Source: Macrocystis pyrifera
Lineage: Eukaryota > Sar > Phaeophyceae > Laminariales > Laminariaceae
Assembly (NCBI GenBank): GCA_031763025.1
Contig: JASSKH010000004.1
Coordinates: 3,100,001-3,164,000, forward strand
Direction: 5' to 3'
Length of the DNA stretch: 64,000 nt
In this document: piece by piece, positions 12,690 through 22,053 of the stretch
Layout of the letters: the number at the start of each line of letters is the position of its first letter
Numbering within the stretch: position 1 is the first letter of the stretch
Notes under the pieces: generated by a model
What the model was told of the DNA's origin: nothing
Databases searched by the model: none
The model's input: only the letters and a program-made list of their open reading frames with translations
Translations under genes and position numbers: made by a program

Positions 12690-14830
12690 ACGGCAGCAGC
12701 AGCAGCAGAAGCAGCAAGTACATGCGTAAAACGCAGCGGGAAAACGGCCAAAATATTTTTTTTAACGTACCAAAACGACCATTTGGGTGCAAAAAACGAC
12801 CAAGAAAAACAGTAATCCGAATACATAAGAACAATCAGTGGATATTGAGCCAGCATTAGCAGTATCAGCCGCAGCAGCAGCAGCAGCAGCAGTAGCAACG
12901 GCTTCGAGCAGTGGTTGCGGCAGCATTAGCAACATTAGCAGCAGCAGAAGCAGCAATGGATCGCCGCAGCGTTGGCAGCAGTAGCGGCATAGCAAATATA
13001 TGATAAAAAAGAGGAAACAAAGTATGTACCCTGGTATGCCGCGACCGCAAAAACTACGGAATTTCATTGGCGAAACAAAAATATGTACACACAAATGACC
13101 AACATGATGTACAACGCAGCAGTAGCACCACAGCAGCGTAGCAGCGATATGGAAAGAACGAAGCCCAAAACGAGAAAAAGCAGTACGTACGCAAAATGCA
13201 GCTGCAAAATGACCAAAATATTTTTTCCAGGTACTCAAACGACCATTTAGGTACAAAAACGATCAAGAAAAACAATAATCCGAGTGCATGCGAACATCCA
13301 GTGAATATTGCGGCAGCATTATTATTAGCATTAGCAGCAGCAGCAGCAGCAACAGCAACGGATCGCCGCAACGTTGGCTGCAGCAGCAGCATAGCAACGA
13401 TGTGAAAAGAAGGAAGAAAAAAACTATGTACCCTGGTCTGCCGCAATCGCAAAACGTACGGTAATTATTGACGATACAGAAATATGTACACACACACGAG
13501 TGTAATACACACACAAATCACGTCCAGCATGATGTACGGCAACAACGCAGCAACACCACAAAAAAAATCGTTGACGATAGAGAAATATGTACACACGCAC
13601 AAGTGTAATAGGCACACAAATCATGTCCAGCATGATGTTACGGGAACAACGCAGCAGCGCCACAAAACGACAAAACGACCAAGAAACACAATTATCCGAG
13701 TACATACGAACACTCAATTCAGTGAATATTGCGGCACCACTATTAATAACAGCAGCAGCAGCAGCAGCAGCAGAAGCAGCAACGGATCGCCACAGCGTTG
13801 GCAGCAGCAGCAGCATAGCAACGATATGAATAGAAGGAAGAAAAAAAGTATGTACCCCGAGTCCGTCCGAAAAGTATTTTTGGTACCTCACTAAAGATAG
13901 ACCCAACCCCGCATGCTGCACGGCAACAACGCAGCAGCAGCATACGAAGTAACAATACGAAAAGAACCAAGCTAAAATACGAGAAAAAGTAGTTCGTACG
14001 CAAAATGCAGGAGCAAAACGACCAAAATATTTTTTTTACGTATAAAAAAAAACATTTGGGTACAAAAATGGCCAACAAAAACAATAATCCGCGTTGGCAG
14101 CAGCAACATAGCAACGATATGAAAATAAGGAAGAAGAAAACTATGTACCCTGGTATGCCGCGATCGCAAAACCGACGGAAATTCAGTGACGATACAGAAA
14201 TATGTACACACACAAGTGCAGCATGATGTAGGGCAACCACGCAGCAGCACCACAGCAGCAGCAAGCAGCAGCATAGCAACGTAGCAACGATAGGAAAAAA
14301 AATCAAGCCAAAAACGAGAAAACGCAGTACGTACGCAAAATGCAGGAGCAAAACGACAAAAATATTTTTCACGTATCAAAAGAACAATTTGGGTACAAAA
14401 ACGACCAATAAAAACAATAATCCGAGTACATACGAACATTCAGCAGTCAGTGGATATTGCGGCAGCATTAGCAGCAGCAGAAGCAGTTACCTGGTACAGC
14501 ATTAGCAGCAGCAGAAGCTGCAACGAATCGCCGCAGCGTTGGCAGCAGCAGCGTTGGCAGCAGCAGCAGCAGCAGCAGCATAGCAACGATATGAAAATAT
14601 GGAAGAAAAAAAGCATGATGTACCCTAGTATGCCGCCATCGCGAAACCTACGGAATTTTATTGACGATCCGAAAATATGTACACTTCCAGCATGATGCAC
14701 GGCAACAACGCAGCAGCACTACAGCAGCAGCTAGTGCACAGCAGCAGCAAGTGCACAGGAGCAGCAGGTGCACAGCAGCAGCACTCATGGCGTGGCGCTG
14801 ACAGCAGCAGCAGCAGCAGCAGCAGCCGAA
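12690..14830. repeat. CAG-rich compound minisatellite in the intron, copy 1
   Basis: About 2.1 kb made of recurring modules. One holds AAAATGCAGGAGCAAAACGACC, ATTTTTT and CATTTGGGTACAAAAA; a second holds ATCGCCGCAGCGTTGGCAGCAG; a third holds TATGTACCCTGGTATGCCGC and GAAATATGTACACACAC. Modules are separated by pure (CAG)n tracts of 4-12 units. The modules repeat several times at irregular spacing. Long open frames here (poly-Ala, poly-Cys, poly-Leu) are artefacts of the triplet repeats. It separates the two zinc-finger blocks and is best read as an intron of the - strand gene. Confidence 0.85.
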
Positions 14831-15169
14831 AACGAGCAAAGGGGGTACGTAGGGTCACCAAACCATGTACACACAGAAATCGTGTGCACCGAAAATGCAC
14901 CACAGTAGCAGCAGCACTCATATCGTTCGGTGCGGTGACGGCGACAGCTGAGTCCTCCGTTCCTTCGTTCACGTCCCGCAAACAGTTGTGCATGTGCGCG
15001 TTCGCGTGCACTGTGTAAGAGGAGCCGACGCAACGCACGAAGGGGAAAGAACGAGCATGGATGAGTCCAAAAAATAATAAACGCTTTGAGGTAGCAAAAA
15101 GGCAATTGAAAACCCCAAAAAAACGTACTGGCAACATACAGCATTCAACAATAGATCCAAGACACTCAC

Positions 15170-15517
15170 CACTGTCAGCAGTCTCGAGGGAGTACGAGAC
15201 AGTCCCTTCCTTGATCGGGCGAGCACATAACTCGCAGTTGGTTGCCCAATACAGGATGATCCCGCCACCATCGCACATGAGATCCTCGCAGGTGGCGAAG
15301 GCCACGTTTTTGCCACCAGGCGCGGAGTTCTTGGGCAAGTAAGTAAGTGCTGGTCCGTGCACCGGTCGCAAACAACAGTCGGCACAAGGTCGGTCTTTGT
15401 CGTTGACGCTCTCTTGCCAGAGGGCGAGGACCACGCGCCTCTCGACGAGGGGGAGGTGGGCTTAGGGGGCGTGGAGAAGAGAGAGGCGGGGGTTGCAGCA
15501 CCAGCAGACAGCAGCAA
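15170..15517 (-). pseudogene. Zinc-finger exon, copy 1 (frame disrupted)
   Basis: The - strand stretch encodes a Ser/Pro-rich N-terminal part, then VVCDRCTDQHLL in one frame. After an 8-bp ACTTACTT insertion relative to copy 2, it continues in another frame with KNSAPGGKNVAFATCEDLMC, DGGGIILYWATNCELC and ARPIKEGTVSYSLETADSG. It ends at a consensus donor (AGTG|GTGAGTGT). The cysteine pairs CDRC, CEDLMC and CELC suggest a treble-clef (LIM- or PHD-like) zinc-binding module completed by a later exon. The ATG at 15517 is one possible start but is not conserved in copy 2. Function is unknown. Confidence 0.5.
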
Positions 15518-16054
15518 GCAGCTTGGCCGCCTACAGCTGCATCTAGATGCCGTTCGTCGAAGGCGAGACGCCTCTTCTAGGCGTTGTGCGAAGAGCTGTC
15601 TATTGGTTGCAGTTTGCGAAGAAGAAAGAAGAAAGGTTGTTTGGCTGTTTGGCTGTTTGGCTGTTTCAAAGAAGAAGGGCTGTTCGCGAAGAGCTGTCTA
15701 TCAGTCGGTCTGTCTGCCAAGAGCTAGCAAGTGACAACGACCTCAAAAATCGTAATTATAGGTGTGTCTTCAAGGCTTTCCTTCGGAGTGGGTATTCCGT
15801 CGTTTCGTGTACATATAACTGCAATTAATCGGCGACATAGCCCAAAGCCAACCTAATTAAATGTATTTATTTGTGTAAGAAACGGTGAAGGACGTAATAA
15901 TCGCGTTTATTTATGAATGTAATGTGAAACGTAAGATCGGGTGACGCAAGAGTAAGAACGACATTCGTCTAATAAGAAGAATAACATCTTTCATCAGTGT
16001 GGGAAGAGAGTGGAGTAGTGCTCGGCATGTGGATGATATACAACATACAGGCTG

Positions 16055-16495
16055 TTAGTTTGGGACAGGAGAGAAAGCAGCAGTGCCGGCAACGACAACG
16101 GTTATGGAAATGTTGTATAGTTGCTGGGCGGCCGCGATTTCGATGTAGCCAGCATAGGAGTTTGGATGAGACATGATATGTAAATAGTTTTCGAGGATGC
16201 TGTAGTAACGAGGCGGGAGGCCCAGAAAGTGGATATGTTCGCTGTTGAACCCGTTGGATATGTGTAGGAAGAAATAATCGTGATTTTGGGAAATGTGGGA
16301 AACAATTTGTTTCCTTTCGTTCGTCCTGGATGACGACAATCTGCTTGGCGTACTGCTTCGGAATTCCGCGAAGCCCTGGAGCAGGCGAAATGGAAGGGAG
16401 TCTTTTGGCTCTTGATAATTATGTCTCCGTCTTTGATGGTGGAGTCCGTCAGGCGGCAGTTGTAGCACTTGCCACGGACCTGGTCGAAGTAAACA
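16055..16495 (-). pseudogene. Zinc-finger plus OTU-like block, copy 2
   Basis: The - strand encodes GKCYNCRLTDSTIKDGD, then PFHFAC, and in a different frame RKQIVSHISQNHDYFFLHI, YYSILENYLHIMSHP and YAGYIEIAAAQQLYNIS, then a stop. Compared with OTU proteases, this is the region from the helix after the catalytic Cys to the strand before the catalytic His. In copy 2 the OTU-like part is uninterrupted for about 90 codons, unlike copy 1. Codon-position changes between copies (two silent ATC changes next to GDIII) support the zinc-finger frame. No single frame links finger and OTU parts, so either an intron is hidden or the copy is damaged. The OTU call is by eye. Confidence 0.5.
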
Positions 16496-16555
16496 TATAG
16501 GGTGCGCGGGGCGGGAGTGGCGTGCAGGGAATAGCGGGGGAGGCTCACTGGCAAA

Positions 16556-16556
<1 letters not shown>

Positions 16557-16595
<39 letters not shown>
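16557..16595. repeat. 39-bp G homopolymer (C-run on the gene strand)
   Basis: An uninterrupted run of 39 G on the + strand, against 15 G (12610-12624) at the same place in unit 1. On the - strand gene it is a C-run in the intron about 60-100 bp before the proposed acceptor. Length may be affected by sequencing. Confidence 0.9.
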
Positions 16596-16598
<3 letters not shown>

Positions 16599-16669
16599 AG
16601 TTCATTATTTTGTACTACTACTCTACAGCGGCACAACAGCAGTACGTAATCGCTTGCTATACGACGGCA

Positions 16670-17754
16670 GCAGCAGCAGCAGAAGCAGAAGCAGCAAGTA
16701 CGTAATTTCATTGACGATACAGAAAATATGTGCACACACAAGTGTAGTACAGTACACACACAAATCACGTCCAGCATGATGTACGGCAACAACGCAACAG
16801 CACCACAAAAAAAATCATTGACGATACAGAAATATGTACACACGCACAAGTTTAAGTGTAATAATAGACACATAAATCATGTCCAGCATGATGTACGGCA
16901 ACAACGCAGCAGCGCCACAAAACGACCAGGAAACACAATTATCCGAGTACATAAAAACATCCAGTGAATATTGCGGCAGCACTAAAAGCAGAGCAGCAGC
17001 AGCAGCAGAAGCAGCAACGGATCGCCACAGCGTTGGCAGCAGCAGCATAGCATCGATATGAAAAGAAGGGAGAAAAAAAGTATGTACCCCGAGGCCGTCC
17101 GAAAAGTATTTTTGGTACCTCACTATAGACCCACCTCCGCATGCTGTACGGCAACAACGCAGCAGCAGCATAGCAACAATACGAAATACGAGAAAAAGTA
17201 GTACGTACGCAAAATGCAGGAGCAAAACGACCAAAAAATATTTTTTTTACGTATCAAAAAAACCATTTGGGTACAAAAATGGCCAATAAAAACAATAATC
17301 CGCGTTGGCAGCAGCGGCATAGGAACGATATGAAAATAAGGAAGAAAAAAAGTATGTACCCTGGTATGCCGCAATCGCAAAACCTACGGAATTTCATTGA
17401 CGATACCGAAATATGTACACACACAAGTGCAGCATGATGTACGGCAACAACGCAGCAGCACCACAGCAGCAGCATAGCAACGATATATATGAAAATAACC
17501 AAGCCAAAAACGAGAAATTGCAGTACGTACGCAAAATGCAGGAGCAAAACGACAAAAAATATATTTTCACGTATCAAAAGGAACCATTTTGGGTACAAAA
17601 ACGACCAAGAAAAACAGTAATCCGAGTACATACGAACATTCAGTGGATATTGCGGCAGCACATTAACAGCAGCAGCAGCAGAAGCAGCTACAGCATTAGC
17701 AGCAGCAGAAGCTGCAACGAATCGCCGCAGCGTTGGCAGCAGCGTTGGCAGCGT

Positions 17755-17801
<47 letters not shown>

Positions 17802-17995
17802 CAACGATATGAAAATAAGGAAGAAAAAAAGCATGTACCTTGGTATGCCGCCATCGCAAAACCTACGGAATTGACGATCCGAAAATATGTACGCTTCCAG
17901 CATGATGCACGGCAACAACGCAGCAGCACTACATACAGCAGCAGCAAGTGCACAGCTCATGGCGTGGCGCTGACAGCAGCAGCAGCAGCACCGGC
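16670..17995. repeat. CAG-rich compound minisatellite in the intron, copy 2
   Basis: Same module set as 12690-14830 but shorter (about 1.3 kb). The longest pure CAG tract, at about 17758-17799, has around 14 units. Modules with TATGTACCCTGGTATGCCGC and with CGTATCAAAA recur at irregular intervals. The difference in module number between the two units shows active turnover after the duplication. Confidence 0.85.
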
Positions 17996-18361
17996 AGCCG
18001 AAAACGAGCAAAATGAGCATGTGGGGTCACCCAAACATGTACACACAGAAATCGTGTGCATGCACCGAAAATGCACCACAGTAGCAGTAGTAGCACTCAC
18101 GTCGTTCGGTGCAGCGGTGACGGCGACAGCTGAATCCTCCGTTCCTTCGTTCACGTCCCGCAAACAGTTGTGCATGTGCGCGTTCGCGTGCACTGTGTGT
18201 AAGAGGAGCCGACGCAACGCACGAAGGGGAAAGAACGAGCATGGATGAGTAAAAAATTAATAAACGCTTTGACGTAAGTTTGGTATGCAAAAAGGCTATT
18301 GAAAACCCCAAAAAAACGTACTGGCAACATACAGCATGCACAATAGACATAAGACACTCAC

Positions 18362-18690
18362 CACTGTCAGCAGTCTCGAGGGAGTACGAGACAGTCCCTT
18401 CCCTGATCGGGCGAGCATAGAACTCGCAGTCGGTTGCCCTGTCAGGATGATCCCGCCACCACGCACGTGAGATCCTTGCAGGTGGCGAAGGCCACGTTTT
18501 TGCCACCAGGCGCGGAGTTCTTGACCAAGTGCTGGTCCGTGCACTGGTCGCAAACAACAGCCGGCACCAGGTCGGTCTTTGTCGTTGCCGCTCTCTTGCC
18601 AGAGGGCGAGGACCACGCGCCTCTCGACGAGGGGGAGGTGAGCTTAGGGGGCGTGGAGAAGGGCGAGGCGGGGGTTGCAGCACCAGCAGG
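18362..18690 (-). pseudogene. Zinc-finger exon, copy 2 (frame disrupted)
   Basis: Equivalent of 15170-15517. Here VVCDQCTDQHL runs in frame into VKNSAPGGKNVAFATCKDL, without the 8-bp insertion of copy 1. The frame is then lost just after the TC pair because two single bases are missing relative to copy 1, giving an early stop. The downstream part ARPIREGTVSYSLETADSG and the donor GTGAGTGT are kept. The two copies therefore carry different lesions in the same exon. Confidence 0.55.
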
Positions 18691-19137
18691 TTCGCCACCG
18701 ACAGCAGCAGCTTGGCCGCCGACAGCTGCACCTACCCATGCCGTTCGTCGAAGGCGCGAGACGCCTCTTTTAGGCGCCGTGCGAAGAGCTGTCTATTGGT
18801 TGGCAGTTTGCGGAAGAAGAAAGAAGAAAGGTTGTTTGGCTGTTTGGCGAGGAAGAAAGAAGAAAGAAAGGTTGTTTGGCTGTTCGGCTGTTTCAAAGAA
18901 GAAGGGCTGTTTGCGAAGAGCTGTCTATCAGTCGGTCTGTCTGCGAAGAGCTAGCAAGTGACAACGACCTCAAAAATCGTAATTATAGTTGTATTTATAC
19001 GCTTGCTCTCTTTTTCTTCATTTGCCGAAACAAGAAGTCTTCACGAAACAATAAATTCCCACGATCTAACGTACCCAGGTAACTACCGTCAGCGACAAAG
19101 TAATCCCTACGAGCAAACGTACCTGTTATGGGTACTA

Positions 19138-19233
19138 TTAAGGGGGGCCATAGTAAATAGAACCAAGTAAAAATAGATAAATATGTTGGTTTTTATCGAT
19201 ACCATAGGTCTTATTAACTATGGACCCCCGTAA
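19138..19233 (+). mobile_element. TA-flanked MITE, copy 2
   Basis: A 96-bp element starts TTAAGGGGGGCCATAGTAAA and ends ATGGACCCCCGTAA between TA dinucleotides. The inverted termini pair over about 24 bp. It is the shortest copy in the window and belongs to the same family as 1297, 21948 and 61013. Confidence 0.75.
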
Positions 19234-19910
19234 TAGTAAAACATACGGTATACAATAACACGGTATACAATAGCTGCAGGCAAAATCTTGCGGTGGCTGG
19301 CGCACACGTTTCGCCGACAACTGCACGCAGCGCACCATTCCCCGGACCCTATGCGTAGTTTGCCGCACATGCATCTTTGGACTGGTTCTGCACCAACCAT
19401 TTTTCGCCTCAAGGCAGTATTTGTCTGTGGTATTTGTTAGTGGTTTGGTTCCATCCTGCCAAGTATCTTGGCCCTCTTTCCCCCCCCCCCTACTACTCCG
19501 TTTCGAAAATGGTCCCGATGTCAATGATAAATGACTAAGGCAAGCAACACATGAGTACGCCCCATCCCATCCTCTACTTTAAGTTGGAACTCAGACCCGG
19601 GGTCATATCGCAGACTCTTCTCCCACGTCGCTGCTGTACGTTGAGTGCCCTGCTTTTTTATTGCGAGAAGGGTTCAGCACATTCTTCCCTCGTCGACTCA
19701 CCGGCCAGAAAAATAATATTAATAGGCGCTCTCGACAGTTGGTTTCGTTTCGATTAATAAATCGATGCGGCGAACTGAATCGTTGACACGAAGTTTACGT
19801 ATAGTGGACCACCGGCGACGTATACTGTGGTGGGGGCTCCGAGTAGCACCTAAACTTTCGGAGGCTCTGATCGTCATTTCCCCATTTAGGACCTCTATAC
19901 ATTGTTTGAC

Positions 19911-20017
19911 AATTTCACATAGTTGCTAGGACCTACGGTAACACATAAAAACCTACCAGTATAGATTTATTCATTTGTGCTAACAATATTTGGTCCTTTT
20001 ACTATGGTCTCCCGTTG
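19911..20017 (-). mobile_element. TA-flanked MITE, reverse orientation, diverged
   Basis: Read on the - strand it starts CAACGGGAGACCATAGTAAA, continues GGACCAAATATTGTTAG and contains GTAGGTCCTA near its other end, matching the family order. The distal terminus is eroded. It abuts the next copy across a single TA at 20018-20019. Confidence 0.6.
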
Positions 20018-20019
20018 TA

Positions 20020-20123
20020 TTCCGGAGGAACATGGCAATCAGGGCTAAATATGGTTTGTAAAAATAGTAGAACATAAACGTTTTGTGTCTATTGCAGGTC
20101 CTGATAAATAGGGTCCGCCGGAA
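20020..20123 (+). mobile_element. TA-flanked MITE, CCGG subfamily
   Basis: A 104-bp element starts TTCCGGAGGAACATGG and ends GGGTCCGCCGGAA between TA dinucleotides. The interior keeps the family landmarks (TAAATATGG, GTAAAAATAG, GCAGGTCCTGATAAATAGG). Termini differ from the TTACGGGGG type, so it probably belongs to a separate subfamily. Confidence 0.65.
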
Positions 20124-20514
20124 TACTACACTAGTATCGCTAGTACTACTATGAATACCATTAGTACTATTACTATTAATACTACGAACACCGTTATTAC
20201 ATCGATTCGGCCGTCTTACCTGATCGCCCATAAGGTTCTGGTCGAAATCATAATGATCGCTTGGTATTTATTTAAGTTGTTAAACGGTTTTCTTATATTT
20301 ACGCCTAGAGTAGTTTTCTTTTGCCAAGTACCAAAGCATCCTGATTGGGTGCTCCCATAAGGCTCTCACAAGGTTTGGCCAATTAGCAGGACTATTCGCG
20401 CGGCGAGATCAATATGCGCGGCGCGATTAGGCTGGCATGCTGCATGCTGCCGCCATCCTCTGCCTGTGAGCCTGAAACAAGGCGCGGGTACGATACAAAC
20501 TCAGATGCTTGCAG

Positions 20515-20635
20515 CAACTCAAAGGTGAAGAGGCGCTGGGCAAGCTGCTGGTGGTGGAGGTGCTTCTTCGCATTGTGGGTATTCAGCTGGTGGTGCTGGG
20601 CCTGCACGGCAAAGGGGGAGGCTTCTATGTGGCAG
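20515..20635 (+). other. Possible exon, unidentified protein
   Basis: Between an acceptor (ATGCTTGCAG) and a weak donor (GCAG|GTGCGC), the frame reads QLKGEEALGKLLVVEVLLRI followed by VGIQLVVLGLHGKGGGFYVAG. The hydrophobic, natural-looking composition stands out from its surroundings. I cannot name a family, and the donor is poor, so this may be chance. Confidence 0.25.
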
Positions 20636-21197
20636 GTGCGCGTGTATGTTGTCGTGTTGTGTCACATGCTGCTTGTGTGCTCCCTGGCGATACGAGTAAT
20701 CTAACACCTACGAGGGTCGCCTGCTGGTACGGAAATTTTATACCTGGTACCTAAAAGAGTACTGCACCACAACAAAACTGTACCGTAGGTACTATGAATA
20801 CTGCTGCTGTTGTATACTCGTACCTACCTGCTGTCCGAGCACCACAGGAGTCCCTCCAGCAGATCTCTAATACTGCTTGTGCCGTACGGGCTTCACAAGG
20901 GCATCTGTGCTCGTACCGTCTACCACAACAGCAGCAGTTGTCTGAATTTTTCACGCCTCCCGTACTGACTGCACGTATATACCAGTACCAGTGTGCGCAG
21001 GAGAGGTACTGCTGCTTTATCAGGTACTGACTGCTGTAAGAGAATGTTGCCTACGAGGGAGGCACCTGTTTGGTGCGTCACAACTTGCACGGCTGCCGTG
21101 TGCCGGTCGCAACCTGCGCAGCAATCCCTCCAGTAGATAGCTGTCGCCTGTGCCCCACGAGCTCTCTCTACACTTTACCTACCATTACACAAGGCAG

Positions 21198-21296
21198 CAG
21201 CCGTGGTCTGCATTGTTTTTCTATGGTTGGGAGATGCGTTTTTATGAAGAAAGCGCAGAGGAATTCGAGTCGGTGGAGCAGGCCTTCCGCCACAAG
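21198..21296 (+). other. Possible exon, unidentified protein
   Basis: After an AG at 21196-21197 the frame reads QPWSALFFYGWEMRFYEESA then EEFESVEQAFRHK, up to a donor CACAAG|GTCAGG. The acidic amphipathic pattern looks protein-like. It could continue the possible exon at 20515-20635, but splice phase and family are unresolved. Confidence 0.25.
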
Positions 21297-21947
21297 GTCA
21301 GGAGTCAAGACCATGTAGACCGACAAACGAGTGGGAGTGGCATCGCTTCTTTCCTACCAGGGTACCTACCGAAGGTTAGCTTCAACGGTATACGTGAAAT
21401 TCACGTCGGGTGCGAGACTCCATCCCATTTAAGTTCGTCGAGTGCCGTGTTGCCAAGTGAATATACAGCCGCAACGTGGCGAGGATTTTGACTGGGTTTC
21501 CCGTCAAGTAAGTTGTCACTGCTGTTCCGCACAACATATGACGTTGTCACTGCTGTTTTGTCCTATTCTTGTTCGTTGCCACCTCTATCAGGATGATCCC
21601 GTCATCATGAGCATGATGAGATCTTCTTCTGAGATATAATAGCATCGGCGGCCCATTTGGTGGGTCAATCTGGTTGAAGACCCAGCAACCTTTGCTGAGG
21701 GACGAAGCGAGGAAGGCTGCACGTGAAGGCTGACTGACAGACTGATTCCGATGGCCTGCCAATATAGTATCCAGGCAAGGGAGTATTTTGCGGCTGGCTT
21801 TCTAATGTATCAGCGTGCTTGCAGTACAAATGGTGCAGAAGGGTGTATATGCATCTGCTCGCATGCAGGGAGATTCTATGGCCACTCTTGATCACACCAC
21901 GATCTTGATATTGCTGACGTAGGGAGTGGGGGGGGGGGGGTGTACTG

Positions 21948-22053
21948 TTACGGGGGACCATAGTAAATAGGACCAAATATTGTGAGTAAAAACAGCGAAA
22001 TATATAGGTTTTTTTTGTGTACGGTAGGTCCTATTTAATATGGTCCCTCGTAA
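21948..22053 (+). mobile_element. TA-flanked MITE, copy 3
   Basis: A 106-bp element starts TTACGGGGGACCATAGTAAA and ends ATGGTCCCTCGTAA. The right flank is TA; the left flank reads TG. With long, well-paired termini and the T-run plus GTACGGTAGGTCC core, this is the best-preserved member and a good seed for the family. Confidence 0.8.

Larger units (their letters stand above)
11756..15771 (-). repeat. Tandem segmental duplication, unit 1 (4.0 kb)
   Basis: Starts with AAGGCTTTCCTTCGGAGT and ends just before the same sequence recurs at 15772. Unit 1 and unit 2 match in the same order: hairpin repeat, OTU-like block, zinc-finger block, G-run, CAG minisatellite, zinc-finger exon, and a terminal GAAGAGCTGTCTAT-rich stretch. 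Unit 1 is about 0.8 kb longer, mostly because of extra minisatellite modules at 12.8-13.5 kb. The junction lacks any foreign sequence, so unequal exchange is the simplest origin. Confidence 0.9.
15772..18988 (-). repeat. Tandem segmental duplication, unit 2 (3.2 kb)
   Basis: Second unit of the duplication, ending at CAAAAATCGTAATTATAG, which matches 15744-15761 at the end of unit 1. The flanking non-repeat parts are highly similar to unit 1, so the duplication is not ancient. The minisatellite part is shorter and its modules differ in order. Confidence 0.9.

Noticed and set aside
12690-17995. Long open frames coding poly-Cys, poly-Leu, poly-Ala and poly-Gln in the CAG-rich region
   Set aside because: They follow directly from CAG/CTG triplets, exist in several frames at once, and change with module number between the two units. 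No start, domain or splice structure supports them.
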